Source: Microcystis aeruginosa W13-11 (GTDB lineage: Bacteria > Cyanobacteriota > Cyanobacteriia > Cyanobacteriales > Microcystaceae). Taken from it: 22,909 nt of DNA. Below are positions 16,334 through 22,909 of this stretch, in pieces. The notes below the pieces were generated by a model, which was not told the origin of the DNA, did no database searches, and saw only the letters and a list, made by a program, of their open reading frames with translations. A program made the position numbers and the translations under genes. The stretch spans positions 1-22,909 of the forward strand of contig JAADBR010000055.1 in the NCBI GenBank assembly GCA_009995705.1. The letters run 5' to 3'. Each line of letters opens with the position of its first letter. Position 1 is the first letter of the stretch.

Positions 16334-16387
16334 TTCCTAATTAGTTCACTATTATTATTTATAACATCTCAATGGACTAATTAGGAA
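16334..16387. promoter_or_regulatory. Paired CTAATTAG palindromes in the divergent promoter region
   Basis: TTCCTAATTAGT at 16334-16345 and ACTAATTAGGAA at 16376-16387 are perfect inverted copies 30 bp apart, and each contains the palindrome CTAATTAG. They flank TATAAC at 16360-16365, a possible -10 box for the rightward gene. The arrangement suggests a two-site operator between the FutC-like and phosphorylase-like genes. No regulator can be named. Confidence 0.5.
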
Positions 16388-16404
16388 ACTTTCTCAAAAA
16401 TTTC

Positions 16405-17085
16405 ATGCTCACACCTGAAGATATTATTCTCGTTCCCCGGGGGGCCGAGCATAGCTCAATCCGCCGAGGATTAAGAAAAATCGGCGATTTAGCCCCGCAA
16501 ATTATCCCGATTAACCTTGGCGCTCCAGAATTCCTCGACAGTTCCTCAGTCTCTGGGCAATCTCTAGAATTTCTTAATAAGCTCACGGGAAAAATTGTGC
16601 TGATGGGATTAGCGGGCAGTCTTAGCGATCGCTATCGGGTCGGAGATGGGGTAATCTATCAAGGTTGTGGCGCGGAAACGGGGAATTATTGGCAGTGCGA
16701 ACCAGAAATAAGCGCAGAAATCGCCCGATTAACTGAATATAGTCTCGTCAAAGGTTTAACCAGCGATCGCCTGATTAGCCGATCCGAGGAAAAACGACGT
16801 TTAGGACAGGGGGGCTATGAAGTGGTAGATATGGAAGGAGCAAGGATTTTAGCGGCTTTAGCGGGGCAAAAAGTGGCAATCGTGCGCGTGATTAGCGACG
16901 AGGTGACACAGGATTTACCCGATTTAGCCCCGGCAATTGATAATCAAGGTCAGCTGCGACCATTGCTCCTAGCTCGACAAATGTTAATCCGTCCCATCCC
17001 GGCCTTCCATTTGATTCAAGGTTCCCTAAAAGGTTTATCCGTGCTAACTCAGGTGGTGCGAAAGTTGTGCGGCAATAATTTTTAA
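16405..17085 (+). CDS. Nucleoside phosphorylase / MTA-SAH nucleosidase superfamily protein
   Basis: The 226-residue product shows the purine-nucleoside-phosphorylase superfamily pattern. It has a start IILVPRGAEHSSIRRGLRK, a central glycine strand VLMGLAGSLSDRYRVGDGVIY, the YEVVDMEGARIL motif whose Met-Glu binds the ribose, and VISDEVTQDLPDL, where the Asp would contact the base. The protein is somewhat shorter than typical MTA/SAH nucleosidases. The base specificity is not readable. Related proteins include HpnG of hopanoid synthesis, but no hopanoid genes are nearby. It is followed directly by a tRNA gene. Confidence 0.72.
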   Translation: MLTPEDIILVPRGAEHSSIRRGLRKIGDLAPQIIPINLGAPEFLDSSSVSGQSLEFLNKLTGKIVLMGLAGSLSDRYRVGDGVIYQGCGAETGNYWQCEPEISAEIARLTEYSLVKGLTSDRLISRSEEKRRLGQGGYEVVDMEGARILAALAGQKVAIVRVISDEVTQDLPDLAPAIDNQGQLRPLLLARQMLIRPIPAFHLIQGSLKGLSVLTQVVRKLCGNNF

Positions 17086-17092
17086 AAGTTGC

Positions 17093-17122
17093 TTGCAGAT
17101 TATTTTTTTTCTGTGCTATAAT
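17093..17122 (+). promoter_or_regulatory. Promoter of tRNA-Leu
   Basis: TTGCAG at 17093-17098 and a perfect TATAAT at 17117-17122 are 18 bp apart. Transcription should start near 17129, about 11 bp before the mature tRNA. The promoter begins 8 bp after the preceding stop codon. Confidence 0.7.
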
Positions 17123-17139
17123 AGTTAAGCTAAAATCAA

Positions 17140-17221
17140 GCGGATGTGGTGGAACTGGTAGACACGCACGTTTGAGGGGCGTGTGGCTTACGCCTTGCGA
17201 GTTCGAGTCTCGCCATCCGCA
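17140..17221 (+). tRNA. trnL-GAG: tRNA-Leu (anticodon GAG)
   Basis: The acceptor arms GCGGATG and CATCCGC pair perfectly. The anticodon stem CACGT/GCGTG encloses the loop TTGAGGG, with anticodon GAG at 17174-17176. A long variable arm typical of leucine tRNAs follows, then the T arm GCGAG-TTCGAGT-CTCGC. The discriminator is A and the CCA end is not encoded. It reads CUC and CUU codons. The gene has its own promoter. Confidence 0.95.
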
Positions 17222-17260
17222 TAAACTTTTATCTGCCCTCCGATGAGGACTGCCCTTGTC

Positions 17261-17280
17261 ACCCATCAGTAGGGATGGGT
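17261..17280 (+). terminator. Possible terminator hairpin after tRNA-Leu
   Basis: ACCCATC at 17261-17267 pairs with GATGGGT at 17274-17280 around a 6-nt loop, 40 bp after the tRNA. The T-rich stretch comes only several bases later, so support is modest. Confidence 0.4.
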
Positions 17281-17337
17281 ATTTGGCAATCAAAATTTCC
17301 CAACTCACCCTTTCAGATGGCTTAGGTTTGACTAAGT

Positions 17338-18228
17338 TTAGTTAAGCGGTTGCGAGTAGCGATTTAGCCAAAGCACTAGGTCGTTTAATGCCGTAAAATC
17401 CAACAAAGCCTCAGCCAAGGACTCTAATTGCTCGATTTCTAGAGCCTGAATCCGGGCAGCCAACACCTCATCCACCGCACCAAAACGACGTTGCAACAGA
17501 CGCAAAATCAGGGCAGATTCTCCTTCCAGTCGTCCTTCCAATCGTCCTTCCAGTCGTCCTTCCAGTCGTCCTTCTTCCTTGGCTTCACGATATACCCTTG
17601 TATCTGCCAATTGTAGTCCTAGCATCGCTTCCACCTCCTGCCGACTCAAGTTAGTAAATTTATAGACCATAATTGTGGCAATCATTTCTATTATGGCGCG
17701 ACCTGCTTCTGGATCTGCAATTTGCTGTTGAGTTCGTGCCAGTAAATAGCGAGCTTTTTCCGCTGCTTGGGTTTCTTCCACAGTAGTGAGTACCATCAAG
17801 GCAACCCCTAGGGGTAACTGCTGAATTTCTCCTAATTCTTTCAGATAAATTCGATGCACCTGATTACAATTGAGGAGCGCTCGGTAGGGATGGGTGTTAC
17901 TTTGTTCTAGACTACGGGTGGGATAGATGACAACAATTTGCCAATCGGTAAATCGTTCTCGCTGACGATAAAAATACAAAAATGATTCACCAAAAACCCG
18001 TTCGTAGAGTCGTTCATCTTTTTGAAATTGCACTTCGCAAAAATAGATCACCCCGCTACTATCATTATCGGGTGGCAGGAATACGCCATCGATCTCAAAT
18101 TTGGGTTCTTTGACGGCTACGGAGTCAAAGCGGTATTCGGTGGCATTAGCAGGTGGTTTTTCCAGCAAATCGAAGAGAAGGGAGGGGGATTGTTGGAAAA
18201 GCCGGTAAAATATCGAGTCTCGTTTCAT
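17338..18228 (-). CDS. Rpn family (PD-(D/E)XK) nuclease / DUF2887-type protein
   Basis: From ATG 18226-18228 the product is 296 residues. The N-terminal domain contains MKRDSIFYRLFQQSP, FEIDGVFLPP and IYFCEVQFQKDERLYER, which fit the PD-(D/E)XK catalytic pattern (Asp in IDGVF, Glu in CEVQFQ). This is the form common in cyanobacterial Rpn or putative-transposase proteins. The C-terminal part carries four RLEG repeats and a helical tail. Rpn proteins promote RecA-independent recombination in E. coli, and the cyanobacterial versions are uncharacterised. The frame stays open upstream to an ATG at 18375, but that part runs through a terminator-like repeat and is unlikely to be translated. Confidence 0.82.
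   Translation of the reverse strand: MKRDSIFYRLFQQSPSLLFDLLEKPPANATEYRFDSVAVKEPKFEIDGVFLPPDNDSSGVIYFCEVQFQKDERLYERVFGESFLYFYRQRERFTDWQIVVIYPTRSLEQSNTHPYRALLNCNQVHRIYLKELGEIQQLPLGVALMVLTTVEETQAAEKARYLLARTQQQIADPEAGRAIIEMIATIMVYKFTNLSRQEVEAMLGLQLADTRVYREAKEEGRLEGRLEGRLEGRLEGESALILRLLQRRFGAVDEVLAARIQALEIEQLESLAEALLDFTALNDLVLWLNRYSQPLN
17523..17570. repeat. Four 12-bp tandem repeats in the Rpn gene
   Basis: CTTCCAGTCGTC is present four times in a row, with one base change in the second unit. It encodes RLEG four times in the minus-strand protein. It is an in-frame minisatellite whose copy number may differ between strains. Confidence 0.9.
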
Positions 18229-18287
18229 TATGATCGGGATTGCACCATAGCTCTTTCCCGATCTTCCCATGAAACCCCCAAAAAATA

Positions 18288-18316
18288 GAGAGAGGAAACC
18301 CGCACCTCCTCTCCCT
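18288..18316 (-). repeat. Terminator-like repeat A, copy 1 (upstream of the Rpn gene)
   Basis: 29 bp identical to 20387-20415. GAGAGGA at 18290-18296 pairs with TCCTCTC at 18307-18313, and on the minus strand it is followed by CTATTTTTT. It lies upstream of the Rpn start, where a terminator for an absent upstream gene makes sense. Confidence 0.75.
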
Positions 18317-18440
18317 GAGACATTACCAACTGAGAGAGATTTTTGACTCAGCGCCGCCAAAATTGGATTTTTCATTTTTAGAATTAAACAGCATTAGCCC
18401 TAGAGGGGCGGAGGCAGCACACACACTTTCCCCCCTGCGT

Positions 18441-18494
18441 TGTATCAAAAGCTACAATTTAATAAATATTTACATTTTTCTCCTCCAGGGCTGA
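18441..18494. repeat. Repeat B, copy 1 (PEP-CTERM upstream-type flank)
   Basis: The first 26 bp (18441-18466) are identical to 21239-21264, and the following 28 bp differ at only a few positions. In the second copy this element lies upstream of the PEP-CTERM gene. With repeat A, it makes 18.29-18.49 kb look like the ends of such a locus without its gene. Confidence 0.75.
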
Positions 18495-18530
18495 CGCTTG
18501 CTAGAATGAAATCTCGCTTGATTTGTGGTA

Positions 18531-18851
18531 ATGAGACAGTTTATGTTAGATTTTCATCTATCTGTTCAGCCTGAAACAGAAAAACGCCTTAAAAAGATTT
18601 TAAACTCCATCAAAGATCAAGAAAAATTTGCCCAAAGCATTATTGATTATCAGATTGCCGAATTACAAAAAAGCAATTTGAATCTAAAATTAGATTTAGC
18701 AGCTCTGGAAAAACAATATCAAATGACATCCAAAGAATTTTATCAGCAATTTTCCCAAGGTATTTTAGGAGATGAATCGGACTTTATAGTTTGGTCTGGA
18801 CTATATGAAATGCTTCTTCAAAACAAGGCTAATCTCCAAGAATTAAAATGA
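18531..18851 (+). CDS. Antitoxin partner of the TumE-type toxin
   Basis: The product has 106 residues from ATG 18531; GTG 18525 and ATG 18543 are alternatives. It is a mostly helical, charged protein with a central coiled-coil-like segment (SNLNLKLDLAALEKQYQ). Its stop overlaps the ATG of the toxin gene by four bases, showing tight coupling. I do not see a known DNA-binding fold. The antitoxin role is inferred from gene order and size. Confidence 0.65.
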   Translation: MRQFMLDFHLSVQPETEKRLKKILNSIKDQEKFAQSIIDYQIAELQKSNLNLKLDLAALEKQYQMTSKEFYQQFSQGILGDESDFIVWSGLYEMLLQNKANLQELK

Positions 18852-19189
18852 TTGAGGCCTATTTTTTGCAAATCGAACAAACCATTCGAGAATTTCCCAA
18901 TGTCAGATATTTATCACTGACCAAGAAAGTTTATAACACAAGTCAAGGCTATATTAATGGTTCAATTATTTTTGAAAATAATCATCGCTTAGACTTTGTT
19001 GAAGTTAAAAATACTGACACAAAACCAAAGATAAAATATCGCTATCATTACATGAACGGAGCTCAAGTTATGATCTTCCGTTATGATAATGCACCCCATC
19101 ATGTTGAAATTGCCACTTTCCCCCATCATAAACACGAGGTTGATGACATTAAAGAAAGCCTTAGGCCAAGTCTTGAGCAAGTGCTTTGA
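18848..19189 (+). CDS. TumE-type toxin (formerly DUF6516)
   Basis: The 113-residue protein matches the DUF6516/TumE pattern. It has an N-terminal helix AYFLQIEQTIREFPNV, a strand with GYINGSIIFENNHRLDFVEV, then KIKYRYHYMNGAQVMIFRYDNAPHH and an ending FPHHKHEVDDIKESL. The basic and histidine-rich later part is characteristic. Members are toxins of a type II system whose target is, to my knowledge, not established. The gene appears intact and is coupled to the upstream antitoxin. Confidence 0.78.
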   Translation: MIEAYFLQIEQTIREFPNVRYLSLTKKVYNTSQGYINGSIIFENNHRLDFVEVKNTDTKPKIKYRYHYMNGAQVMIFRYDNAPHHVEIATFPHHKHEVDDIKESLRPSLEQVL

Positions 19190-19272
19190 GAAATCGCAGA
19201 AAAACAACGAAATCTAAAACCGTAATTTTCTGTTAGAATTAGCCTTAATTAAACACCACGCTTGCAGGAGCC

Positions 19273-20064
19273 ATGGTTAACCTCACCTATAACAAAAATC
19301 GCCCTCTTCCCAGTGCCGAAGAATTGCCCTCTTCCGATGAAACTCCCGTGGACAATCAGTTACAGAATGATCTTCCCAATCTGCTGCTAAATTTATTAGC
19401 CTCAATTTGGTCTAGTCGAGATGATTGGTATTTTGGGGTAGATATGGCTGTTTATTATAATCCAGACGAACCAGCTTTTGTCCCCGATGGTTTCTTAGCG
19501 GTTGGAGTCAACCATGATACGGGAGAAAGAGGTCGGTTAAGCTATATTTTGTGGGGAGAAAAGTATATCTTGCCGATTTTGTTTTTAGAGGTAATTTCCG
19601 AGAAATATAACAGTGAGTATGAGGAAAAATTTCTAAATTACCAAAGCCTAGGGATTCTGTATTATGTAATCTACAATCCTTTCAGTGGCAGAAGGGGAAG
19701 ATTTAAAAACCGACAAAGATTAGAAGTATATAAATTAATCTCAGGAAAATATCAACTTCTAGAGAGTGAGAATAATCGAGTTTGGTTGCCAGAAATTGGC
19801 TTGGCGCTAGGTTACGAAAAAGGAGAACATATTGCTTGGTATCGAGAATGGTTATACTGGTATGACCAGTCAGGAAATCGCTATCTAACGGCAGCGGAAA
19901 GAGCGATGAACGCAGAGGCGATCGCTGCTCAAGAACGGCTAGCGAAACAAGAGGCTGAGGCGATCACTGCTCAAGAACGCTTGGCTAAACAAGAGGCTGA
20001 ACAAAAAGCTATCCGGCTGGCTGAACGGCTCAGAGCGCTGGGAATTAACCCCGATGAAATGTAG
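19273..20064 (+). CDS. Uma2-family (DUF820) endonuclease-like protein
   Basis: The 263-residue protein has the PD-(D/E)XK Uma2 core. Asp72 lies in FVPDGFLA and Glu106 in FLEVIS, followed by EKFLNYQSLGILYYVIYNP. The C-terminal 60 residues are a charged helix with a 14-residue unit (AI.AQERLAKQEAE) present twice and end in RALGINPDEM. That ending resembles the end of the partial Uma2 gene at the window start. An ATG after GCAGGAGCC gives a good start. Function in the cell is unknown. Confidence 0.85.
   Translation: MVNLTYNKNRPLPSAEELPSSDETPVDNQLQNDLPNLLLNLLASIWSSRDDWYFGVDMAVYYNPDEPAFVPDGFLAVGVNHDTGERGRLSYILWGEKYILPILFLEVISEKYNSEYEEKFLNYQSLGILYYVIYNPFSGRRGRFKNRQRLEVYKLISGKYQLLESENNRVWLPEIGLALGYEKGEHIAWYREWLYWYDQSGNRYLTAAERAMNAEAIAAQERLAKQEAEAITAQERLAKQEAEQKAIRLAERLRALGINPDEM
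19918..20001. repeat. 42-bp tandem duplication in the Uma2 tail
   Basis: Two 42-bp units, 19918-19959 and 19960-20001, encode the same 14 residues with one substitution. They extend the predicted coiled coil. Confidence 0.8.
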
Positions 20065-20100
20065 TATCTGACTTCTCCAAGATATCAACAACAACCCGAA

Positions 20101-20310
20101 TCACAAATCATCTTTTAACGATGCCATGAGTGCGTCGTGTTCCCCATCTGTCATGCCAAGAGTTGCGGCCTCGTGCTGTAATTTTCTGGCAATAATAGAT
20201 AAGCTGGGACGACCTACCATAAGGCGGACAATTTCATCATCTGGCATAAGCGCCAGTGCTTCCCTAATTTCCCTGGCTGTGCCTTGAATTACTGTTGCCT
20301 GTGTAGTCAT
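20101..20310 (-). CDS. Small antitoxin-like protein
   Basis: The 69-residue ORF begins MTTQATVIQGTAREIREAL, which could be a ribbon or helix start. It ends in an acidic helix (MTDGEHDALMASLKDDL). The size, charge pattern and position among toxin-antitoxin genes suggest an antitoxin. No toxin gene adjoins it in the expected direction, so it is an orphan if real. The family is not recognised with certainty. Confidence 0.45.
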   Translation of the reverse strand: MTTQATVIQGTAREIREALALMPDDEIVRLMVGRPSLSIIARKLQHEAATLGMTDGEHDALMASLKDDL

Positions 20311-20379
20311 GATTTTTTATCATTCTAGGGCGAATCTTAACATAATTTAGGACTGAGATGCTACCCATCGAAAAACCCC

Positions 20380-20415
20380 AAAAAAAGAGAGAGGAAACCC
20401 GCACCTCCTCTCCCT
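20380..20415 (-). terminator. Intrinsic terminator of the PEP-CTERM gene (repeat A, copy 2)
   Basis: On the minus strand, GAGAGGA and TCCTCTC form a stem around GGTGCGGGTT, followed closely by seven T residues. It lies just after the PEP-CTERM stop codon. 29 bp of it are repeated exactly at 18288-18316. Confidence 0.88.
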
Positions 20416-20422
20416 TGTAACA

Positions 20423-21113
20423 TTATTTTCTCGCCTTGCGGACAGCACTCCCTAGCATTAAGCCGCCCAGGGTGATATAACCAAGAAGGCTGGAGGGTTC
20501 GGGGACACTGACTGCTGGAGTCGGCACTGTCAGGACACTAGACATCGAATATAAACGCAGACTCGTGGAAGGCAATCCACCACCGTCAGCTATCCATCTT
20601 CCGTCAACGACTGAAGAACTGCCCTTATCTGAGGGAAAGCTTCCTAAGCTAAAATCTGCGGTTCCCTTATTACTTGTCCCCGTCCATACCTCGGAGACGA
20701 TATTTGGAGAATCATTCTGAGTGCGATTGATAGGGGTTAATATGCTGCCATCCCAGAGATCGCCATTATTATTGGCGACTCGGTTGCCATCTATGAGATA
20801 GATCGGAACCCCCGTACTCGATGGATTAGTCCCTGTATTATCACGGGCCGCGACTGATCCTGTAGAACCGATCGCCTTCCAAGTGATCGTACCCAGGTTA
20901 AATCCTGCATTTGTTAATTCCGTAGCCTGAAGGCTTCCTGTAACCTGGTTGGTAACAAAGGTATTGTAGTCGTTGATGTTGGAGCTTGTTGCATCCCTTG
21001 TGCCGTCAGTAACAAACACCAAATGATACTGACACAAAAGCAGCTTGTGCGGCACTAGCCGTTACTAGAGTCGCCAGGGCAACTCCAGAGACAAAGCAGA
21101 GTTGTAATTTCAT
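20423..21113 (-). pseudogene. PEP-CTERM sorting-domain protein, disrupted by a frameshift
   Basis: The C-terminus ends in VPEPSSLLGYITLGGLMLG and an Arg/Lys cluster, the PEP-CTERM signal recognised by exosortase. Such proteins are exported and often surface-associated. The main frame (to about 21055) lacks a signal peptide. In another frame, ATG 21111-21113 begins a perfect one (MKLQLCFVSGVALATLVTAS, then AAQA) but meets a stop near 21015. The length from that ATG to the stop is 691 bases, not a multiple of three, so a single indel between about 21015 and 21045 breaks the gene. The body is rich in Gly, Ser, Thr and Asn. It could be a sequencing error, phase variation or true decay. Confidence 0.82.
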
Positions 21114-21238
21114 AAAAAAGGGTTAATGGTAGATGATTTCAGTGCCTGACATTTAGATTTGGGTTAAGCGATAGGGCAACCCAAAACAATGACCAGCCAA
21201 CAGAACATTCTAGAGCATACACACTTGCCACCCCGGAC

Positions 21239-21292
21239 TGTATCAAAAGCTACAATTTAATAAAAATTTACATTCTTCTCCCCCAGGGCTGA
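21239..21292. repeat. Repeat B, copy 2 (upstream flank of the PEP-CTERM gene)
   Basis: Same element as 18441-18494. It lies about 130 bp upstream of the PEP-CTERM signal-peptide ATG on the minus strand and may hold its promoter: TGATACAGT would be an extended -10. The remaining part of 21114-21435 is the leader of the ABC-2 permease gene, with no clear site. Confidence 0.7.
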
Positions 21293-21435
21293 TGCCCCTT
21301 GTATAGTGGTAGAGTGTAAGCCTTTTTTTCGAGAGGATTTGCTGATCACCGGAACCCCAAGAGAGCCATCTGATCACTTATAAACTGTTGACTATCTGAA
21401 TTACTCGTTAAGACTGCATTAGAGGTAAATATTTT

Positions 21436-22332
21436 ATGAGCCAAACCATCACACCTTCTTCCTTAAAAGCTAGTTTAGCCCCCAATCCCACCAGAGCAGC
21501 AACAGTGGACGATGGGGGAAATGTGCTAGGGGAATTTCTGCAAGAAACTCTGGCCATGACTAAACGTCTGTTCATCCAATTACAACGTCGTCCTTCAACC
21601 CTAATCGCGGGGATAATTCAGCCATTTATGTGGCTGATTTTATTCGGGGCATTGTTTTATAATGCCCCCCAGGGTCTATTCGGCAACGATCTCAGTTATG
21701 CTAAATTTCTCGCCCCTGGGGTGATTGTCTTTACCGCTTTTTCTGGGGCCTTAAATGCCGGGTTGCCGGTAATGTTCGATCGAGAATTTGGCTTTCTTAA
21801 CCGTCTCTTGGTAGCACCTTTAACCACTCGTTACTCGATCGTGGCCGCTTCTACCATCTATATTATCGCCCTCAGTTTCATCCAAACCGCCTCGATCGTA
21901 GCCGCTAGTGCCTTTTTAGGAGCAGGATTACCCAATTTAGCTGGATTAGGTGCGATCGCTTTGATTGTTTTCCTAATCGTTTTGGGTATGACTGCCTTAA
22001 GTCTCAGTTTAACCTTTGCTCTGCCCGGACATATCGAATTAATCGCCGTCATTTTTGTCACCAATTTACCGCTTTTATTTGCCAGCACCGCCCTCGCTCC
22101 CTTAAACTTTATGGCAGATTGGTTAAAAGTAATCGCCAGTCTCAACCCTCTCACCTATGCGATCGAACCGATCCGTTATATTTATTTCAATCAGCACTGG
22201 TCTTTTGATAGCATAGTCTTACAAACCCCTTGGCTTGACCTCAATTTCTTGACAGTTTTAGCCCTGCTTTTAGCTTTTGATTTGCTAATCCTTTTGGCAA
22301 TTCAGCCCTTACTTCGTCGTCGTTTTGCTTAA
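21436..22332 (+). CDS. ABC-2 type transporter permease
   Basis: The 298-residue protein has a soluble N-terminal stretch of about 45 residues and then about six hydrophobic segments: near 57-77, 90-112, 135-160, 165-195, 200-222 and 270-290. It includes the ABC-2 pattern NRLLVAPLTTRYSIVAAS and a late NPLTYAIEPIRYI motif, as in DrrB/NodJ-type exporters. It would export a lipid, drug or polysaccharide with a separate ATPase, which is not in the window. The start ATG follows an AT-rich leader. The gene is intact. Confidence 0.88.
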   Translation: MSQTITPSSLKASLAPNPTRAATVDDGGNVLGEFLQETLAMTKRLFIQLQRRPSTLIAGIIQPFMWLILFGALFYNAPQGLFGNDLSYAKFLAPGVIVFTAFSGALNAGLPVMFDREFGFLNRLLVAPLTTRYSIVAASTIYIIALSFIQTASIVAASAFLGAGLPNLAGLGAIALIVFLIVLGMTALSLSLTFALPGHIELIAVIFVTNLPLLFASTALAPLNFMADWLKVIASLNPLTYAIEPIRYIYFNQHWSFDSIVLQTPWLDLNFLTVLALLLAFDLLILLAIQPLLRRRFA

Positions 22333-22385
22333 ATCAGTTATCAGTTACCAGTTACCAGTTATTAGTTTACTGTTCACTGAAAAGC
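22333..22385. repeat. Dispersed TATCAGTTATCAG-type repeat, copy 2
   Basis: ATCAGTTATCAGTTA, related ACCAGTT units, then TTAGTTTACTGTTCACTG and AAAAGCT, in the same order as at 15129-15183. It starts directly after the permease stop codon. Confidence 0.7.
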
Positions 22386-22452
22386 TGGCAACTTTCTCAA
22401 GACCAAAAACAAGATAATTTTCTGAGGAGTTAGTTAGATTATGAATACTCAT

Positions 22453-22513
22453 GCTCTCTTAGGTTTGGTGGGTAAAATGTATTCACAAGATACAGTCCTG
22501 CTGGCGAGGGAGT
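22453..22513. repeat. Dispersed ~60-bp repeat, copy 2, beside the transposase relic
   Basis: Aligns with 7956-8015 as described there. It lies 36 bp from the end of the transposase relic and could be the element's terminal region. Confidence 0.6.
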
Positions 22514-22548
22514 GGGGAGCATCCCAATTGTGCAATGAGTATAAATGC

Positions 22549-22908
22549 TTAAGTGACCAACGAAGCTACCCTTGGGGTTATAGCACCATTGAGATAAGCA
22601 CAACGGAGCCTTAAATATTGCGGCACATTTTCCCCTTTCCACTGCGCTCCTACAATTTTCATCCGAGAGCTAATCTGCTTAATCGTTGACTCGACACTGT
22701 CTGAGCCGATACAGATTCCCAATTCCTGATACAAGCCCTAAACAGGTATTCGGGAGCGGCGCTTATTCACATCAGCCCGAAAGTTGACCACCCCCGTGCC
22801 TTTCCAATCTTTCAATTCCTAATAGCCTAAATCGATTTCTCCTGCCCACAAGTGATTTTCCACCCGCTTGAGGACTTGATTAGAACCTCCCACCTTATGT
22901 AAGTTTTC
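22549..22908 (-). pseudogene. ISKra4-type transposase, C-terminal part with in-frame stops
   Basis: Read on the minus strand from the window edge, one frame gives NLHKVGGSNQVLKRVENHLW, a stop, then ELKDWKGTGVV...FRADVNKRRSRIPV, a second stop, then GICIGSDSVESTIKQI. It continues with ISSRMKIVGAQWKGENVPQ and RCAYLNG to a TAA at 22549-22551. The GSxxVESTIKQI and GAQW...NVPQ...RCAYLNG blocks match the C-terminus of ISKra4-family transposases. Two internal stops make it inactive. The N-terminal part lies outside the window. Confidence 0.75.
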
Positions 22909-22909
22909 G

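Noticed and set aside
16892..17308. 138-residue minus-strand frame across the phosphorylase end and tRNA-Leu
   Set aside because: It runs through the tRNA gene and a real CDS on the opposite strand.
17523..17570. Short tandem units that could suggest a CRISPR-like array
   Set aside because: The units are 12 bp with no spacers and are in frame within a protein, so this is a coding minisatellite.
18229..18375. N-terminal extension of the Rpn protein from an ATG at 18375
   Set aside because: The extension reads through a terminator-like repeat and has no family similarity. The family start MKRDSIFYRLF fits ATG 18226-18228.
22439..22642. 67-residue minus-strand frame at the transposase relic
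   Set aside because: It is an out-of-frame reading of the transposase end plus the repeat. The true transposase frame is the one ending at 22549.

Overview
The window looks like chromosomal DNA of a bloom-forming, unicellular cyanobacterium, most likely Microcystis or a close relative. The evidence is petH with an N-terminal phycobilisome-linker (CpcD) domain, many GCGATCGC (HIP1) palindromes, a FutC-like iron transporter ATPase, Uma2 and Rpn family accessory genes, PEP-CTERM sorting signals, and short dispersed intergenic repeats. The genus is inferred from general resemblance, not from a search.

Layout. 1-310: 3' end of an Uma2-family gene. 393-1769: purE and a secreted TPR protein. 1798-1982: a long rod-like inverted structure that I propose is 6S RNA. 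2006-3697: cysH (PAPS reductase) and an alpha/beta hydrolase without a recognisable nucleophile. 3797-6000: an AT-rich accessory stretch with an antitoxin-like ORF, an acyl-carrier-protein-like gene lacking the phosphopantetheine serine, a small coiled-coil gene, a promoter with a Phd/YefM-like antitoxin whose toxin is reduced to a stub, an intact hicB-hicA pair and a decayed ORF. 6033-9914 (minus): a membrane-anchored GTPase, a CysQ/IMPase-type phosphatase and a ChaN-like protein. 10013-11724 (minus): petH and a free-standing CpcD-like protein nearly identical to the PetH linker domain. 11811-13885 (minus): a decayed copy of the rlmN 3' end, a secreted hypothetical protein, and intact rlmN. 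14210-17221: a RimK-like ligase, a FutC-like ATPase, a nucleoside-phosphorylase-family gene and tRNA-Leu(GAG). 17338-21113: a second accessory stretch with an Rpn nuclease, a TumE-type toxin-antitoxin pair, an Uma2 gene, an antitoxin-like ORF and a frameshifted PEP-CTERM gene. 21436-22332: an ABC-2 permease. 22549-22908: a broken ISKra4-type transposase.

How the genes work together. Sulfate assimilation is represented twice: CysH reduces PAPS and yields PAP, which a CysQ-like phosphatase would remove. petH and the CpcD-like protein both concern electron transfer at, or attachment to, the phycobilisome. The two accessory stretches are dominated by toxin-antitoxin genes, some intact (hicBA, tumE-type) and some stripped to orphan antitoxins, together with repeats and gene relics. 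This points to repeated gain and loss. I see no CRISPR array, prophage or biosynthetic cluster. The most unusual items are the serine-less ACP-like gene with its coiled-coil neighbour, the free CpcD paralogue beside petH, the duplicated rlmN 3' end around a secreted gene, and a pair of shared flanks suggesting that a PEP-CTERM gene was deleted at 18.3 kb.
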